Position numbers and translations under genes: made by a program
Shown here: piece by piece, positions 1-8,795 of the stretch
Position numbering within the stretch: the first letter of the stretch is position 1
Layout: every line of letters starts with the position of its first letter
NCBI GenBank assembly: GCA_014055465.1
Contig: WIAF01000014.1
Coordinates: forward strand, 1 to 64,000
Direction: 5' to 3'
Source: Nitrospira sp. CR1.1
GTDB lineage: Bacteria; Nitrospirota; Nitrospiria; Nitrospirales; Nitrospiraceae
DNA: 64,000 nucleotides
Notes under the pieces: generated by a model
The model's database searches: none
What the model saw: only the letters and a program-made list of their open reading frames with translations
What the model was told of the DNA's origin: nothing

Positions 1-1480
1 GGCTGCGCCAACTGCTCATCCTCGCGCAAGTCTTCATACTGGGCCAGGGCGAAGGGCTCCGTCACCGGCGTCGTGCGCCAGGGTTGTGCCCCCGCGCGAT
101 CGGTGAGCGAGACCGTCACCGTCGTGGGCCCGCCAATGAGCGGGGCTGTGCCCAACTTCGTGATGGGTCTGTTCAATGGTGCGATCCGCTCGCGTACTGT
201 CAGCTCCGCCCAGGGATGCACGCGCAGGCCGTTGGCCGGGGGCGGCGTCTCCCGGATCGTGACGACCGGCGCGCTGCTGCGGGGCACGGCTCCGCTCCAA
301 TTGCGCCGGTCGGCCAACGCAGCCGCGATCAAACCTATGACATCCACGGCCGCCGGCAGCGGCGGGGCGGTCTTGCTGCCGAACGTCCGCGCAAAGTGCA
401 CCGACACCGAGAAGAACAGCAGCTTGATCGAGGCCTTGCCCTCCACATGCCAGGGCGTCGGCCCGGCCAATCGCCCCTTAAACGAGATTCCCATCAACAG
501 GCGGCCGTGATACCGCAACGCCAGTGCCGCCCCGACCGCCACCTCGAAGGCTACAGGGGCGAGTTGGAGAATGGCATCGAAGCCGAGCATCCCGTCGAAG
601 CTGAACCCGCCACCGGCCGCATGGAGATCCACCCGGGCGCCGAACTGCACCGTGTTGGAGGTGACGGCCAGATAGGCCTGGCAGCGCAACTGGAGCGAAT
701 CGCCATCGGCGAGCTGCAGCGCCAGCCGTTGTAACGCCGGCAGCCCCGGTGGCGGCGCAAAGCGCGGATGGAAGCCGCCGATGGCCAGCACGAATTGCGG
801 CTGACGGCCCCAGCCCGCTCGCAGCGCCATGTCGCCCGTCAGCGTGAATTGCAGAATGCGCGAGTCATAGAGCGTGGCATCCAACGAGACGGTCTCGGCA
901 CTGAGATCCAACACGCCCAAAGCATCCATCCGAATCTGCACGAGCGGATGGGTCTGGTTCGGCAACAGGACTTGCAGCCGGCCCAGCACCACCACCCGGA
1001 TCGGCGCGGGCAGTTCGACCAGCAGGGCCAAGTCGAGCGTGAGCAGGGTGGGGCTCCCCCAGCGCAGTTGCACCATCGGCCCGACGACATGGCGGCCGGC
1101 GGTCGGCGGGAAGACCCGGCGCAGGTCGCTGAAGATCTGGGGCGCATTCCGCAAGGGATCGGGTGGAAACAGAATCGCATTCAAGGTCCCGGTCTTGAGC
1201 CCTTCGCGGAGCACATCGGTACGGACGGTGCGGTGCAGCGCGACCAACCCCCCGATGCCGGTGAGGGTGAAGCCCAAGCCGATCGGGATCGGCGCGAAGC
1301 CTTCGGCGGTCAGGATCACGATCAAGGAATAACCGCGGCTGCCGTCGGGGAGTGTGGTGGTCAGCAGCCCCAGGGCTTTGATGGCCAGGGTCTCGGCCAA
1401 CTCGAGCTGCACCATGCCGCTGTATTCGGCGCGCTGCGGATCGAAGCCCAGGAAGCCGCCGCCGGTCACCCCCGGCGTCG
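1..1480. repeat. Long direct repeat, unit B (within DUF6603 copy B)
   Basis: Bases 1-1280 are identical to 5728-7007 wherever I compared them, at a constant offset of 5,727. From 1281 to about 1480 roughly ten substitutions appear, and similarity then falls away quickly. The unit extends beyond the left window edge. The repeat lies wholly inside two paralogous genes. Confidence 0.95.
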
Positions 1481-3038
1481 TCAGCGCCAGGCCGATTCCG
1501 GTCGGGGGCTGAAAGCCGAGGGAGAGATCGAGCGGCCCAAGGTTCCCGCCCCCCGGTGGGAGACGGAGGGTCGCAGCGAATCCCACCTGATCGATGGTCG
1601 CGGTGACCGGGCCAAGTTTGAGGTTGGCGCTCGTGGCGGCCACGATGTCGATACCTTGGCCGTTGCCGCTGCCGGAGGTCCGGACTGCGAGCCGCAGCAA
1701 CTCGATCGAAATCATATTGAGCAGGGTGACGTGCAGGGGCAGGGTCGTTTCGAATCCAACTCCCCCTTGCAGCGAGAGCCCGCGACGGAATGACCACTCA
1801 CCGGCCAGATCGAAAGGAACGGCAAGACCATTCTTTGGGAAAACCTGCGCGAGAAAACCATCAGTGTTGGAGAAATCAACCACCACCTCGCCCTGCTCCA
1901 CGGCGAAAGCAATCGTCGGGTCGACTGAGGCGCGAGCCGGTGCGCCCGAGTCGACATGCAGGCCCAGTTTCACGGAAGACCGAATGTTCTGCATGGCCAA
2001 GCGAGAGCCTTCCGACGAGCCGATCACGACAAAAGGGTCAGCCTCGCCCGTACGGGCGAACTGAGCCCCCACAGTCACGTCTATCGCGGTGCCTGCCGGC
2101 AACTGGAAATCGAGATCCAAGGGCGGACGAATGGAAGCGGTCAGATCACTACTGACGCGGACGACCGTGTCGAAGGTCACCTGCCACGCGCTCTCGGCGA
2201 TGGTGTCGCTGCGCTCGATCGAGGCCGGTGCCCGCAACGTCACGTCGAGGCCGGGCGGCGAGAATGTCGGGTTGACCTCTGCGTTGAATCCGAAGGCTTC
2301 CAACAGCGCCGGCTCACCGGCCGGCTGCAGGATCTCAGCGGGAATGCCGAATTTCTCGTTCAGCAACCTCTGCAACATCCTGAACAGCGTCAGGCCGTCG
2401 AACGACGGCGCGCCCCAGCCATAGACTTCACGCAACAATCCCGCCGGGTCGGTGAAGAGCTGCAGCAGGCGAGGGAGGTGCAGGGTCTTCCGGACGTAGG
2501 GACCTTGAAGCGATCCCTCCGGCAGGCCTGGCTCGTCGACGACCTCGATCGCGCCGGTGCCGAGCAGCAGTAGAGCTACCTGAGGGAATCGGACTTCGAG
2601 GTAGTCGGCCACCAAACGGTGCAGGAGGCGTTCCGGGAACAGACGAGCGAAGGCGGCGAGTTCAGTCTTGTGTTGAGGTGAGAGGGCTGCGTCGTTACCC
2701 AGTGTTTGGAGGGCCTGCACCACTCTCTCGGTGCCTTGGAGCGTCGCGCGCAGTTGCTGCAGCAAGGCGGCGACGGTGGAGGCGATGGCTGCGCGATCGT
2801 CCTGCGTCACAGCTTGGGCCAAGTCGTTGATGAGGGGGTCTAGTTCGGCGGCAGCCGTGGCTGTGGCCGTCAGCGCGTCAGTCAGCGCGGTCGTGTCCGG
2901 CTCCATCTCGAAGACGCGCAAGCCCAACCAAGGCAGCATGTCGTCCAGCGTACCGGTTTCGGCACGCTGCACCAGCGGTTCGAATACCCGCGCGAGTTCA
3001 CCGGCCAATTGTTCGAGCGATCCGACGGCTGTACTCAT
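1..3038 (-). CDS. Giant DUF6603-type protein, copy B (3' end outside window)
   Basis: This reading frame is open from an ATG at 3038 to the window edge, about 1,012 codons, with no stop in the window. The ATG overlaps the subtilase stop codon as ATGA, so translation is coupled. The C-terminal part matches what I recall of DUF6603, with short blocks such as GFTLTGIGGLVALHRTV and GPMVQLRWGSPTLLTLDL; the family has no assigned function. The protein is rich in predicted beta strands and shows no signal peptide. Residues from about 587 onward are encoded by DNA identical to copy A (5475-8795), whereas the N-terminal half is only distantly related to copy A; both carry a YGW...P.F block near residues 200-220. 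By comparison with copy A, about 84 more residues should lie beyond the window. Family assignment is from memory of the motif pattern; function is unknown. Confidence 0.85.
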   Translation of the reverse strand, partial: MSTAVGSLEQLAGELARVFEPLVQRAETGTLDDMLPWLGLRVFEMEPDTTALTDALTATATAAAELDPLINDLAQAVTQDDRAAIASTVAALLQQLRATLQGTERVVQALQTLGNDAALSPQHKTELAAFARLFPERLLHRLVADYLEVRFPQVALLLLGTGAIEVVDEPGLPEGSLQGPYVRKTLHLPRLLQLFTDPAGLLREVYGWGAPSFDGLTLFRMLQRLLNEKFGIPAEILQPAGEPALLEAFGFNAEVNPTFSPPGLDVTLRAPASIERSDTIAESAWQVTFDTVVRVSSDLTASIRPPLDLDFQLPAGTAIDVTVGAQFARTGEADPFVVIGSSEGSRLAMQNIRSSVKLGLHVDSGAPARASVDPTIAFAVEQGEVVVDFSNTDGFLAQVFPKNGLAVPFDLAGEWSFRRGLSLQGGVGFETTLPLHVTLLNMISIELLRLAVRTSGSGNGQGIDIVAATSANLKLGPVTATIDQVGFAATLRLPPGGGNLGPLDLSLGFQPPTGIGLALTTPGVTGGGFLGFDPQRAEYSGMVQLELAETLAIKALGLLTTTLPDGSRGYSLIVILTAEGFAPIPIGLGFTLTGIGGLVALHRTVRTDVLREGLKTGTLNAILFPPDPLRNAPQIFSDLRRVFPPTAGRHVVGPMVQLRWGSPTLLTLDLALLVELPAPIRVVVLGRLQVLLPNQTHPLVQIRMDALGVLDLSAETVSLDATLYDSRILQFTLTGDMALRAGWGRQPQFVLAIGGFHPRFAPPPGLPALQRLALQLADGDSLQLRCQAYLAVTSNTVQFGARVDLHAAGGGFSFDGMLGFDAILQLAPVAFEVAVGAALALRYHGRLLMGISFKGRLAGPTPWHVEGKASIKLLFFSVSVHFARTFGSKTAPPLPAAVDVIGLIAAALADRRNWSGAVPRSSAPVVTIRETPPPANGLRVHPWAELTVRERIAPLNRPITKLGTAPLIGGPTTVTVSLTDRAGAQPWRTTPVTEPFALAQYEDLREDEQLAQ

Positions 3039-5461
3039 GGTTGCGACATGGTCCGTGATCCAATCGGGGCCGTGAAATTCTCCGTCAGCAGCATGGACAC
3101 AAACGAGTGGTACCGGTCGAGGCTCTTCCGCAGCCTTGGACTACCTTGTCTGGCCAGCAGGTCCAGGCAGCGGTCGAGGTATCGCGAGGCCGATTCTTTC
3201 TCGATCGGCGGCGGACCGTCAATGGTCCTCGTGCCGTGGATGAGGCGTCGCAGGAGCGCCGGTCCCGCCGCGCGATGCCACATGGTCGCGATGCGCCGGT
3301 TGCTGTTGATCAGGCGCCGGGTTTCGCTGAAATGTCGGCTGATGGCGGCGGCGACGTGTTCGCCTTCCGGGTAGTCTTTGAGCCGCTCGCGGAGCGTGTG
3401 GAGCCAGGAGGTGAGCGGTGCAGGATTCCCGGTGAAAGCCGAAGCCGTTGGCTCGTGTTGGAACGACTCATCGGAGCCGGACGGCGGAAGGATGCGAGGT
3501 ATTCCGCCGCCTCCGCCACCTCCACCGCCTCCCGCGGCTGCCGCGCGCACGGCATCGATGGCAGCTTGGATGTTGAGTTTTCCGCCACCCCATGTCGCAT
3601 CCCATCCGCCGGCCGGTCTTTCGCGCGCTGTTGTCTGTAAGTGGCGCACGATGTCGGCTCTGGTGAGCCGGGGATTTTCCTCCAAGAGCAGCGCGATCGC
3701 TCCAGCCACATGGGGAGCGGCCATGCTGGTGCCGGTCAGGTCCTCATAGAGACAGCAGCAGGCATCCGGGCAGCAATCGCAACAGCGGCCGCGCAAGTTG
3801 GCGGCATCGGCCTTGGCGGATGTGATTTCTAATCCCGGCGCCGCGATGTCCGGTTTCTGGTTGGTCGCCGTACCTCTGGCGACGGGGCCCCGGCTGGAGG
3901 AAGAGACGATCCCGGTTGATGGCCAGCAATCGCAGCGGCTCGTGCGCGAGGCGTGGTTGGCAACCGTGATGACCTGGGACGCGGTGCCTGGAATGCTGAG
4001 CGTGGCGTCGAGACTCGCTCGAACCTTCCCGTCGTCAGGAGTTTTGGGCGGAAGAAACCAGGGCGTGTTCGTGCCGCGTTCGATCCAGCAGTGAAACTCG
4101 ACGGCCCCGGCATTGGGGTTCGCGAGGGTCAGCTTCCACGAACCATCGAGGATGTGTCCGCGCCGGGAACGTGCGATGGTCATGCGAAAGTTATTATTTC
4201 GGTCGTGTTCACCGTTGATGGTCCCATCGATCGAGACGCGAGTCTGTCGGTTGGCGGCAGCCGCGGGATTGGCGATAAACGGCGGCGCGGCGGCATTGGC
4301 TGGAAGGTCGGTGCCATGGTTCACGACACCGCTGGCGGCGCCGCCTGGCGCGGTGACGGTCAGGTTGAGCGTGCCGGCCCGGTCGTACCAAAGGTCCAGC
4401 AGCGCGTCGGACCTGCGACCCTTCGGCATCTCGAATTCAACTTCCAGATTGCCATTCCCCGGCACGCGACCTTGCACATGTCGGAGCATGCCGCCTTCGT
4501 TGCCGGCCGATTTGACCACGATCTGCGGATGGTGCAGGAAGTCGCCGGTTTCGACGTGGGCATCGATCGCCAACTCGACGCCGCTCGTACCGTCATGTGG
4601 CCCCAGGTTGTCGCCCTGGCTGATGTTGATGACTTTCGGTTTGTCGATGCTGCCGAGAAAACTGAAAATAAAGTCGATCGCTTCGATGAGGCGTTGGTTT
4701 TCGCCGATCTCCTCTTCGTCGGTATAGTCGTATCGAACGACGATGAGTTCGGCCTCCGGAGCCACGCCCACATAGGTTTGGCTGACGTGGCAGCAGGTAG
4801 GAGGTCTGCCGTTGCCTGCCGCGATGCCTGCGACATGCGTGCCGTGGCCCTCCCGGTTGTTGCTTGCATCGACATCCTTGGTGCGCACCCTGGCCCGGCC
4901 CTTGAGTGCGTTGGTGAGTTGCTCCTGGTTATAGACGACGCCGATATTGTTGGGGCCCCTCGTGTCACCCGCTCGGAAAGGCAACATTTGATCCCAAATC
5001 GCGAGAATCCTCGATTTCCCGTTCGCATCGACGAACGAGCCGTGTCGCCAATCGATGCCGCTGTCGATGATGCCGACGACGACGCCCTTTCCCTTGCGCG
5101 AGGGCACTCCCGTATGCACGGCGGTGGCGCGGATTTCCTTCAAGCTGAAGTTAAGTTCGCGATGCATGCGGCGCGGTCCCTCCACGGTGGTGACGTGGGG
5201 GATGGCTGCGAGATCGTCGAGCCGGTCGTAGGCGATGACGCCGGTGGCGATGCTGTAGCCTTTGCGAGGATGACGGACGAGCGTGCGCTGTACGAAGCCG
5301 ATGGCGGTGAGGTCGTTCACGTTGCCGGTGAACCCGACGATGACGCCCACCTGCTCACTTTTTGCGCGGGCGCGTGTTTTCGGCACGGCTGCGGCTGCCG
5401 CACCGGCGGCCTGTTTGGTACGAAGTTTCGACCGTAGTCCGGGATCGAGCTTTTTATTCAT
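3035..5461 (-). CDS. S8 family subtilisin-like serine protease with Cys-rich insertion
   Basis: An 808-residue S8 (subtilase) peptidase. The triad is visible: Asp133 in IIDSGID, His206 in GHGTHVAGI and Ser579 in GTSMAAPHVAG, with the oxyanion Asn321 in SAGNEGG. A beta-rich insertion of about 200 residues lies between Asn321 and Ser579. Just before the catalytic Ser, residues 560-570 hold seven cysteines (CC-x-CC-xxx-CCC); further Cys pairs lie at 223-224 and 510/512. A run of ten glycines (644-653) links the protease to a helical C-terminal region of about 150 residues. There is no signal peptide or obvious propeptide, so it is either cytosolic or exported by a non-Sec route. The start at 5461 lies 13 nt downstream of the DUF6603 copy A stop, and its stop overlaps the start of copy B, so it sits in one operon between two DUF6603 proteins. 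Substrate unknown; processing of those neighbours is possible but is inference. Confidence 0.93.
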   Translation of the reverse strand: MNKKLDPGLRSKLRTKQAAGAAAAAVPKTRARAKSEQVGVIVGFTGNVNDLTAIGFVQRTLVRHPRKGYSIATGVIAYDRLDDLAAIPHVTTVEGPRRMHRELNFSLKEIRATAVHTGVPSRKGKGVVVGIIDSGIDWRHGSFVDANGKSRILAIWDQMLPFRAGDTRGPNNIGVVYNQEQLTNALKGRARVRTKDVDASNNREGHGTHVAGIAAGNGRPPTCCHVSQTYVGVAPEAELIVVRYDYTDEEEIGENQRLIEAIDFIFSFLGSIDKPKVINISQGDNLGPHDGTSGVELAIDAHVETGDFLHHPQIVVKSAGNEGGMLRHVQGRVPGNGNLEVEFEMPKGRRSDALLDLWYDRAGTLNLTVTAPGGAASGVVNHGTDLPANAAAPPFIANPAAAANRQTRVSIDGTINGEHDRNNNFRMTIARSRRGHILDGSWKLTLANPNAGAVEFHCWIERGTNTPWFLPPKTPDDGKVRASLDATLSIPGTASQVITVANHASRTSRCDCWPSTGIVSSSSRGPVARGTATNQKPDIAAPGLEITSAKADAANLRGRCCDCCPDACCCLYEDLTGTSMAAPHVAGAIALLLEENPRLTRADIVRHLQTTARERPAGGWDATWGGGKLNIQAAIDAVRAAAAGGGGGGGGGGIPRILPPSGSDESFQHEPTASAFTGNPAPLTSWLHTLRERLKDYPEGEHVAAAISRHFSETRRLINSNRRIATMWHRAAGPALLRRLIHGTRTIDGPPPIEKESASRYLDRCLDLLARQGSPRLRKSLDRYHSFVSMLLTENFTAPIGSRTMSQP

Positions 5462-5474
5462 CGTGGCATCCTCG

Positions 5475-8400
5475 TCACCGTTCTATCAGTACGGCAGTCT
5501 TCCCCCGCCGCCGTTTACGGGCCGGGGCCTGGCCGGCGGCGCCGAAGCGGGCCACCCGTGCCAGCACCGCCGCCGAGAGCACATAGCCCGGCTTCGGCCG
5601 CTCCGGCGGCCGCGTCGGATCCAGCAGCACGGTCTCATAGGCAATCGGCGCGGTGAGGCCGGCCTCGTCGTCCACCGCCAGGTCGTCGGCGGCGACCGTG
5701 AGACCCCCGTCTAATGGGACGAAGCTCGGCTGCGCCAACTGCTCATCCTCGCGCAAGTCTTCATACTGGGCCAGGGCGAAGGGCTCCGTCACCGGCGTCG
5801 TGCGCCAGGGTTGTGCCCCCGCGCGATCGGTGAGCGAGACCGTCACCGTCGTGGGCCCGCCAATGAGCGGGGCTGTGCCCAACTTCGTGATGGGTCTGTT
5901 CAATGGTGCGATCCGCTCGCGTACTGTCAGCTCCGCCCAGGGATGCACGCGCAGGCCGTTGGCCGGGGGCGGCGTCTCCCGGATCGTGACGACCGGCGCG
6001 CTGCTGCGGGGCACGGCTCCGCTCCAATTGCGCCGGTCGGCCAACGCAGCCGCGATCAAACCTATGACATCCACGGCCGCCGGCAGCGGCGGGGCGGTCT
6101 TGCTGCCGAACGTCCGCGCAAAGTGCACCGACACCGAGAAGAACAGCAGCTTGATCGAGGCCTTGCCCTCCACATGCCAGGGCGTCGGCCCGGCCAATCG
6201 CCCCTTAAACGAGATTCCCATCAACAGGCGGCCGTGATACCGCAACGCCAGTGCCGCCCCGACCGCCACCTCGAAGGCTACAGGGGCGAGTTGGAGAATG
6301 GCATCGAAGCCGAGCATCCCGTCGAAGCTGAACCCGCCACCGGCCGCATGGAGATCCACCCGGGCGCCGAACTGCACCGTGTTGGAGGTGACGGCCAGAT
6401 AGGCCTGGCAGCGCAACTGGAGCGAATCGCCATCGGCGAGCTGCAGCGCCAGCCGTTGTAACGCCGGCAGCCCCGGTGGCGGCGCAAAGCGCGGATGGAA
6501 GCCGCCGATGGCCAGCACGAATTGCGGCTGACGGCCCCAGCCCGCTCGCAGCGCCATGTCGCCCGTCAGCGTGAATTGCAGAATGCGCGAGTCATAGAGC
6601 GTGGCATCCAACGAGACGGTCTCGGCACTGAGATCCAACACGCCCAAAGCATCCATCCGAATCTGCACGAGCGGATGGGTCTGGTTCGGCAACAGGACTT
6701 GCAGCCGGCCCAGCACCACCACCCGGATCGGCGCGGGCAGTTCGACCAGCAGGGCCAAGTCGAGCGTGAGCAGGGTGGGGCTCCCCCAGCGCAGTTGCAC
6801 CATCGGCCCGACGACATGGCGGCCGGCGGTCGGCGGGAAGACCCGGCGCAGGTCGCTGAAGATCTGGGGCGCATTCCGCAAGGGATCGGGTGGAAACAGA
6901 ATCGCATTCAAGGTCCCGGTCTTGAGCCCTTCGCGGAGCACATCGGTACGGACGGTGCGGTGCAGCGCGACCAACCCCCCGATGCCGGTGAGGGTGAAGC
7001 CCAAGCCCACCGGGATCGGTGCGAAGCCGTCGGCGGTCAGGATCACGATCAACGAATAGCCGCGGCTGCCGTCGGGGAGTGTGGTGGTGAGCAGGCCCAG
7101 GGCTTTGATGGCCAGGGTCTCGGCCAACTCGAGCTGCACCATGCCGCTGTATTCGGCGCGCTGCGGATCGAAGCCCAGGAAGCCGCCGCCGGTCACGCCC
7201 GGCGTCGTGATTGCTAGGCCCAGGCCGGTGGGAGGCTTGAAGCTCGGCGACAGGCCGAAGAGGCCAAGGTTGCCTTCCTGGAAGGACAGGGCGACGGTGA
7301 CACCGATCCGTTCGACGGTTGCGGTGACGGGGCCAAGCACCAGGCGGGCGTTCACACTGGTTTCCGTGTCGATGCCCTCCTCGCCTACGTCGATGCCGAT
7401 GTGGGCCGCGTCCAGCTTCAAGGGGCCGATGGCCTGCTGCAACGGCAACGCCACGTGGAGTCCGCCGCTGCCGGAAAACGACAGTCCCTCTCTACTGCTC
7501 CAGCGCAACGTGAGGTCGAAGGGGGCCTGGACAGACTGCCCGACCGCGCCTTGGATGAAGTTGTCTGCATCTGCGAGCGAGAGGTCGAAACGGAGCCCCA
7601 GTAGCGCAAGTTCCACGAATGTGTCCATGCGGGTGGCCGAGGAGGCATCGAGGCCGCCCGCAACGGAAAATTGCTGATATCGGAGGGCCGAGCCGCCGGG
7701 TAACCGAACCAACGGTTTGAACTCGCTGGTTGATTGGCCATGCCGCAGGCCCAGCGTGAACCGGCCGTTGAGGGCATCGGCGATCCCGGCTCCCTTGCGC
7801 AGGGTGAGATCCTGCCCTGGCCTAAGGATCACAGCCAGCCGTTTCAGCACCGCCACGTCGCCGGACCATTCGATGCGGGTGTCTTCCAAACGTGGAAAGG
7901 GGACCGTGCCATCCGCGCGCCCTTGAATGATGGGGGCGAGGCCGAGTCCGGCATCACTCACACCGGCCGATGTGGGAGCGGCGCCAAAGAGTGAGAGGCC
8001 CAATCGCACCCCGAATGCGGCTCCGCGTTCCTCGTGCAGGAAGGTGATGAGTTGTGGCGGTGGGTTGGAACTCGATCCGGCTCGTCCCAGCCAGGCTTCT
8101 TGCGCCAGCGGACTCAGGGGTTGGATACGACTCCGTAGCCCCAGCGTTTGCAGCAGCTGGCTTAACCTGGTGAGGAAGGTCATCGACTGGAAGTCGGGCG
8201 TGTGCCAGCCGTAGGCTTCGGTAAAGAGCTCATCGGGGCTCGTGATCGCTACCTTGAAGAGGTGATAGTTGATCGTGGCGCGGACGTGTTCGACCTGGAA
8301 CGTTGTTGGATCCGCGGCGTAGTAAGGATAGTCGATGATGTTCAGCAGGTGGAGGACGGCGTAACTGAGCGGCGAGGCCTGGGCCAGGAAATTCGCGACG

Positions 8401-8795
8401 AGAAAATCGAAGAGGCGTCTCGGGAGTTCCTTATGGATCTGCGTGCGCTCTACGTAGTCGCCGAAAGCCGCCAGTCTGGCGGGTAGGGTCTGCGCCAAGT
8501 CGTGAATCTGCCTCGTGAGGGCTTCGATCGCGAGCGCGAGGTCGGCGATGCGGCCTGCCATGGCCAGGTCGTCGTTCCATTCGGCATCGGACGCGCCGAG
8601 GACTGCGTCGAGCTTCGTGAAAAAATCGCCGAGATCGAGTGCGGCCAAGCCGATGTCGTCGAGGCCGGGCGGCAGGTCCCAGCCCAACAGTTTCAGAAAC
8701 GCGCGCGCCTCCTCGACATCGCCCTGGACGATGTCGAGGTACGACAGCAGTCGCCCGATCCCGGCGGTGGCGTTCTGGACTAGATGATCGGCCAC
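5475..8795 (-). CDS. Giant DUF6603-type protein, copy A
   Basis: A complete 1,106-residue protein starting at a GTG (8795) inside the end of the upstream PLD gene (16-nt overlap). The N-terminal ~250 residues are helical and contain the block YGWHTPDF; the remainder is a long series of beta-rich segments. Residues of roughly 430-970 fit the uncharacterised family DUF6603. The last ~80 residues are Pro/Arg/Lys rich and end in a basic tail. No signal peptide and no clear membrane segment is seen. Residues about 597-1023 are encoded by DNA identical to copy B. It is translated directly after the PLD-like protein and before the subtilase. The size, beta richness and pairing with a protease and a PLD-like protein suggest a structural or delivery role, but this is inference only. 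Confidence 0.9.
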   Translation of the reverse strand: MADHLVQNATAGIGRLLSYLDIVQGDVEEARAFLKLLGWDLPPGLDDIGLAALDLGDFFTKLDAVLGASDAEWNDDLAMAGRIADLALAIEALTRQIHDLAQTLPARLAAFGDYVERTQIHKELPRRLFDFLVANFLAQASPLSYAVLHLLNIIDYPYYAADPTTFQVEHVRATINYHLFKVAITSPDELFTEAYGWHTPDFQSMTFLTRLSQLLQTLGLRSRIQPLSPLAQEAWLGRAGSSSNPPPQLITFLHEERGAAFGVRLGLSLFGAAPTSAGVSDAGLGLAPIIQGRADGTVPFPRLEDTRIEWSGDVAVLKRLAVILRPGQDLTLRKGAGIADALNGRFTLGLRHGQSTSEFKPLVRLPGGSALRYQQFSVAGGLDASSATRMDTFVELALLGLRFDLSLADADNFIQGAVGQSVQAPFDLTLRWSSREGLSFSGSGGLHVALPLQQAIGPLKLDAAHIGIDVGEEGIDTETSVNARLVLGPVTATVERIGVTVALSFQEGNLGLFGLSPSFKPPTGLGLAITTPGVTGGGFLGFDPQRAEYSGMVQLELAETLAIKALGLLTTTLPDGSRGYSLIVILTADGFAPIPVGLGFTLTGIGGLVALHRTVRTDVLREGLKTGTLNAILFPPDPLRNAPQIFSDLRRVFPPTAGRHVVGPMVQLRWGSPTLLTLDLALLVELPAPIRVVVLGRLQVLLPNQTHPLVQIRMDALGVLDLSAETVSLDATLYDSRILQFTLTGDMALRAGWGRQPQFVLAIGGFHPRFAPPPGLPALQRLALQLADGDSLQLRCQAYLAVTSNTVQFGARVDLHAAGGGFSFDGMLGFDAILQLAPVAFEVAVGAALALRYHGRLLMGISFKGRLAGPTPWHVEGKASIKLLFFSVSVHFARTFGSKTAPPLPAAVDVIGLIAAALADRRNWSGAVPRSSAPVVTIRETPPPANGLRVHPWAELTVRERIAPLNRPITKLGTAPLIGGPTTVTVSLTDRAGAQPWRTTPVTEPFALAQYEDLREDEQLAQPSFVPLDGGLTVAADDLAVDDEAGLTAPIAYETVLLDPTRPPERPKPGYVLSAAVLARVARFGAAGQAPARKRRRGKTAVLIER
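5728..7207. repeat. Long direct repeat, unit A (within DUF6603 copy A)
   Basis: Partner of the repeat at 1-1480. Identity is complete from 5728 to 7007 as far as compared. Scattered substitutions follow to about 7207, where the codons for the region just upstream in the protein become unalike. The two units are in the same orientation, about 5.7 kb apart, with the subtilase gene and the unique N-terminal part of copy B between them. Confidence 0.95.

Noticed and set aside
768..1793. 341-codon plus-strand frame opposite DUF6603 copy B
   Set aside because: Its near-duplicate at 6495-7217 only reflects the DNA repeat. Gln/Arg/Gly-rich shadow of the real minus-strand gene.
3484..3540. Tandem repeat-like CCGCC tract in the subtilase gene
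   Set aside because: It encodes the ten-glycine linker with mixed codons and is not a homopolymer tract, so slippage would be limited.
3953..5437. 494-codon open frame on the plus strand opposite the subtilase
   Set aside because: It is the antisense of a clear S8 protease with intact triad; high GC leaves such frames open. No family resemblance.
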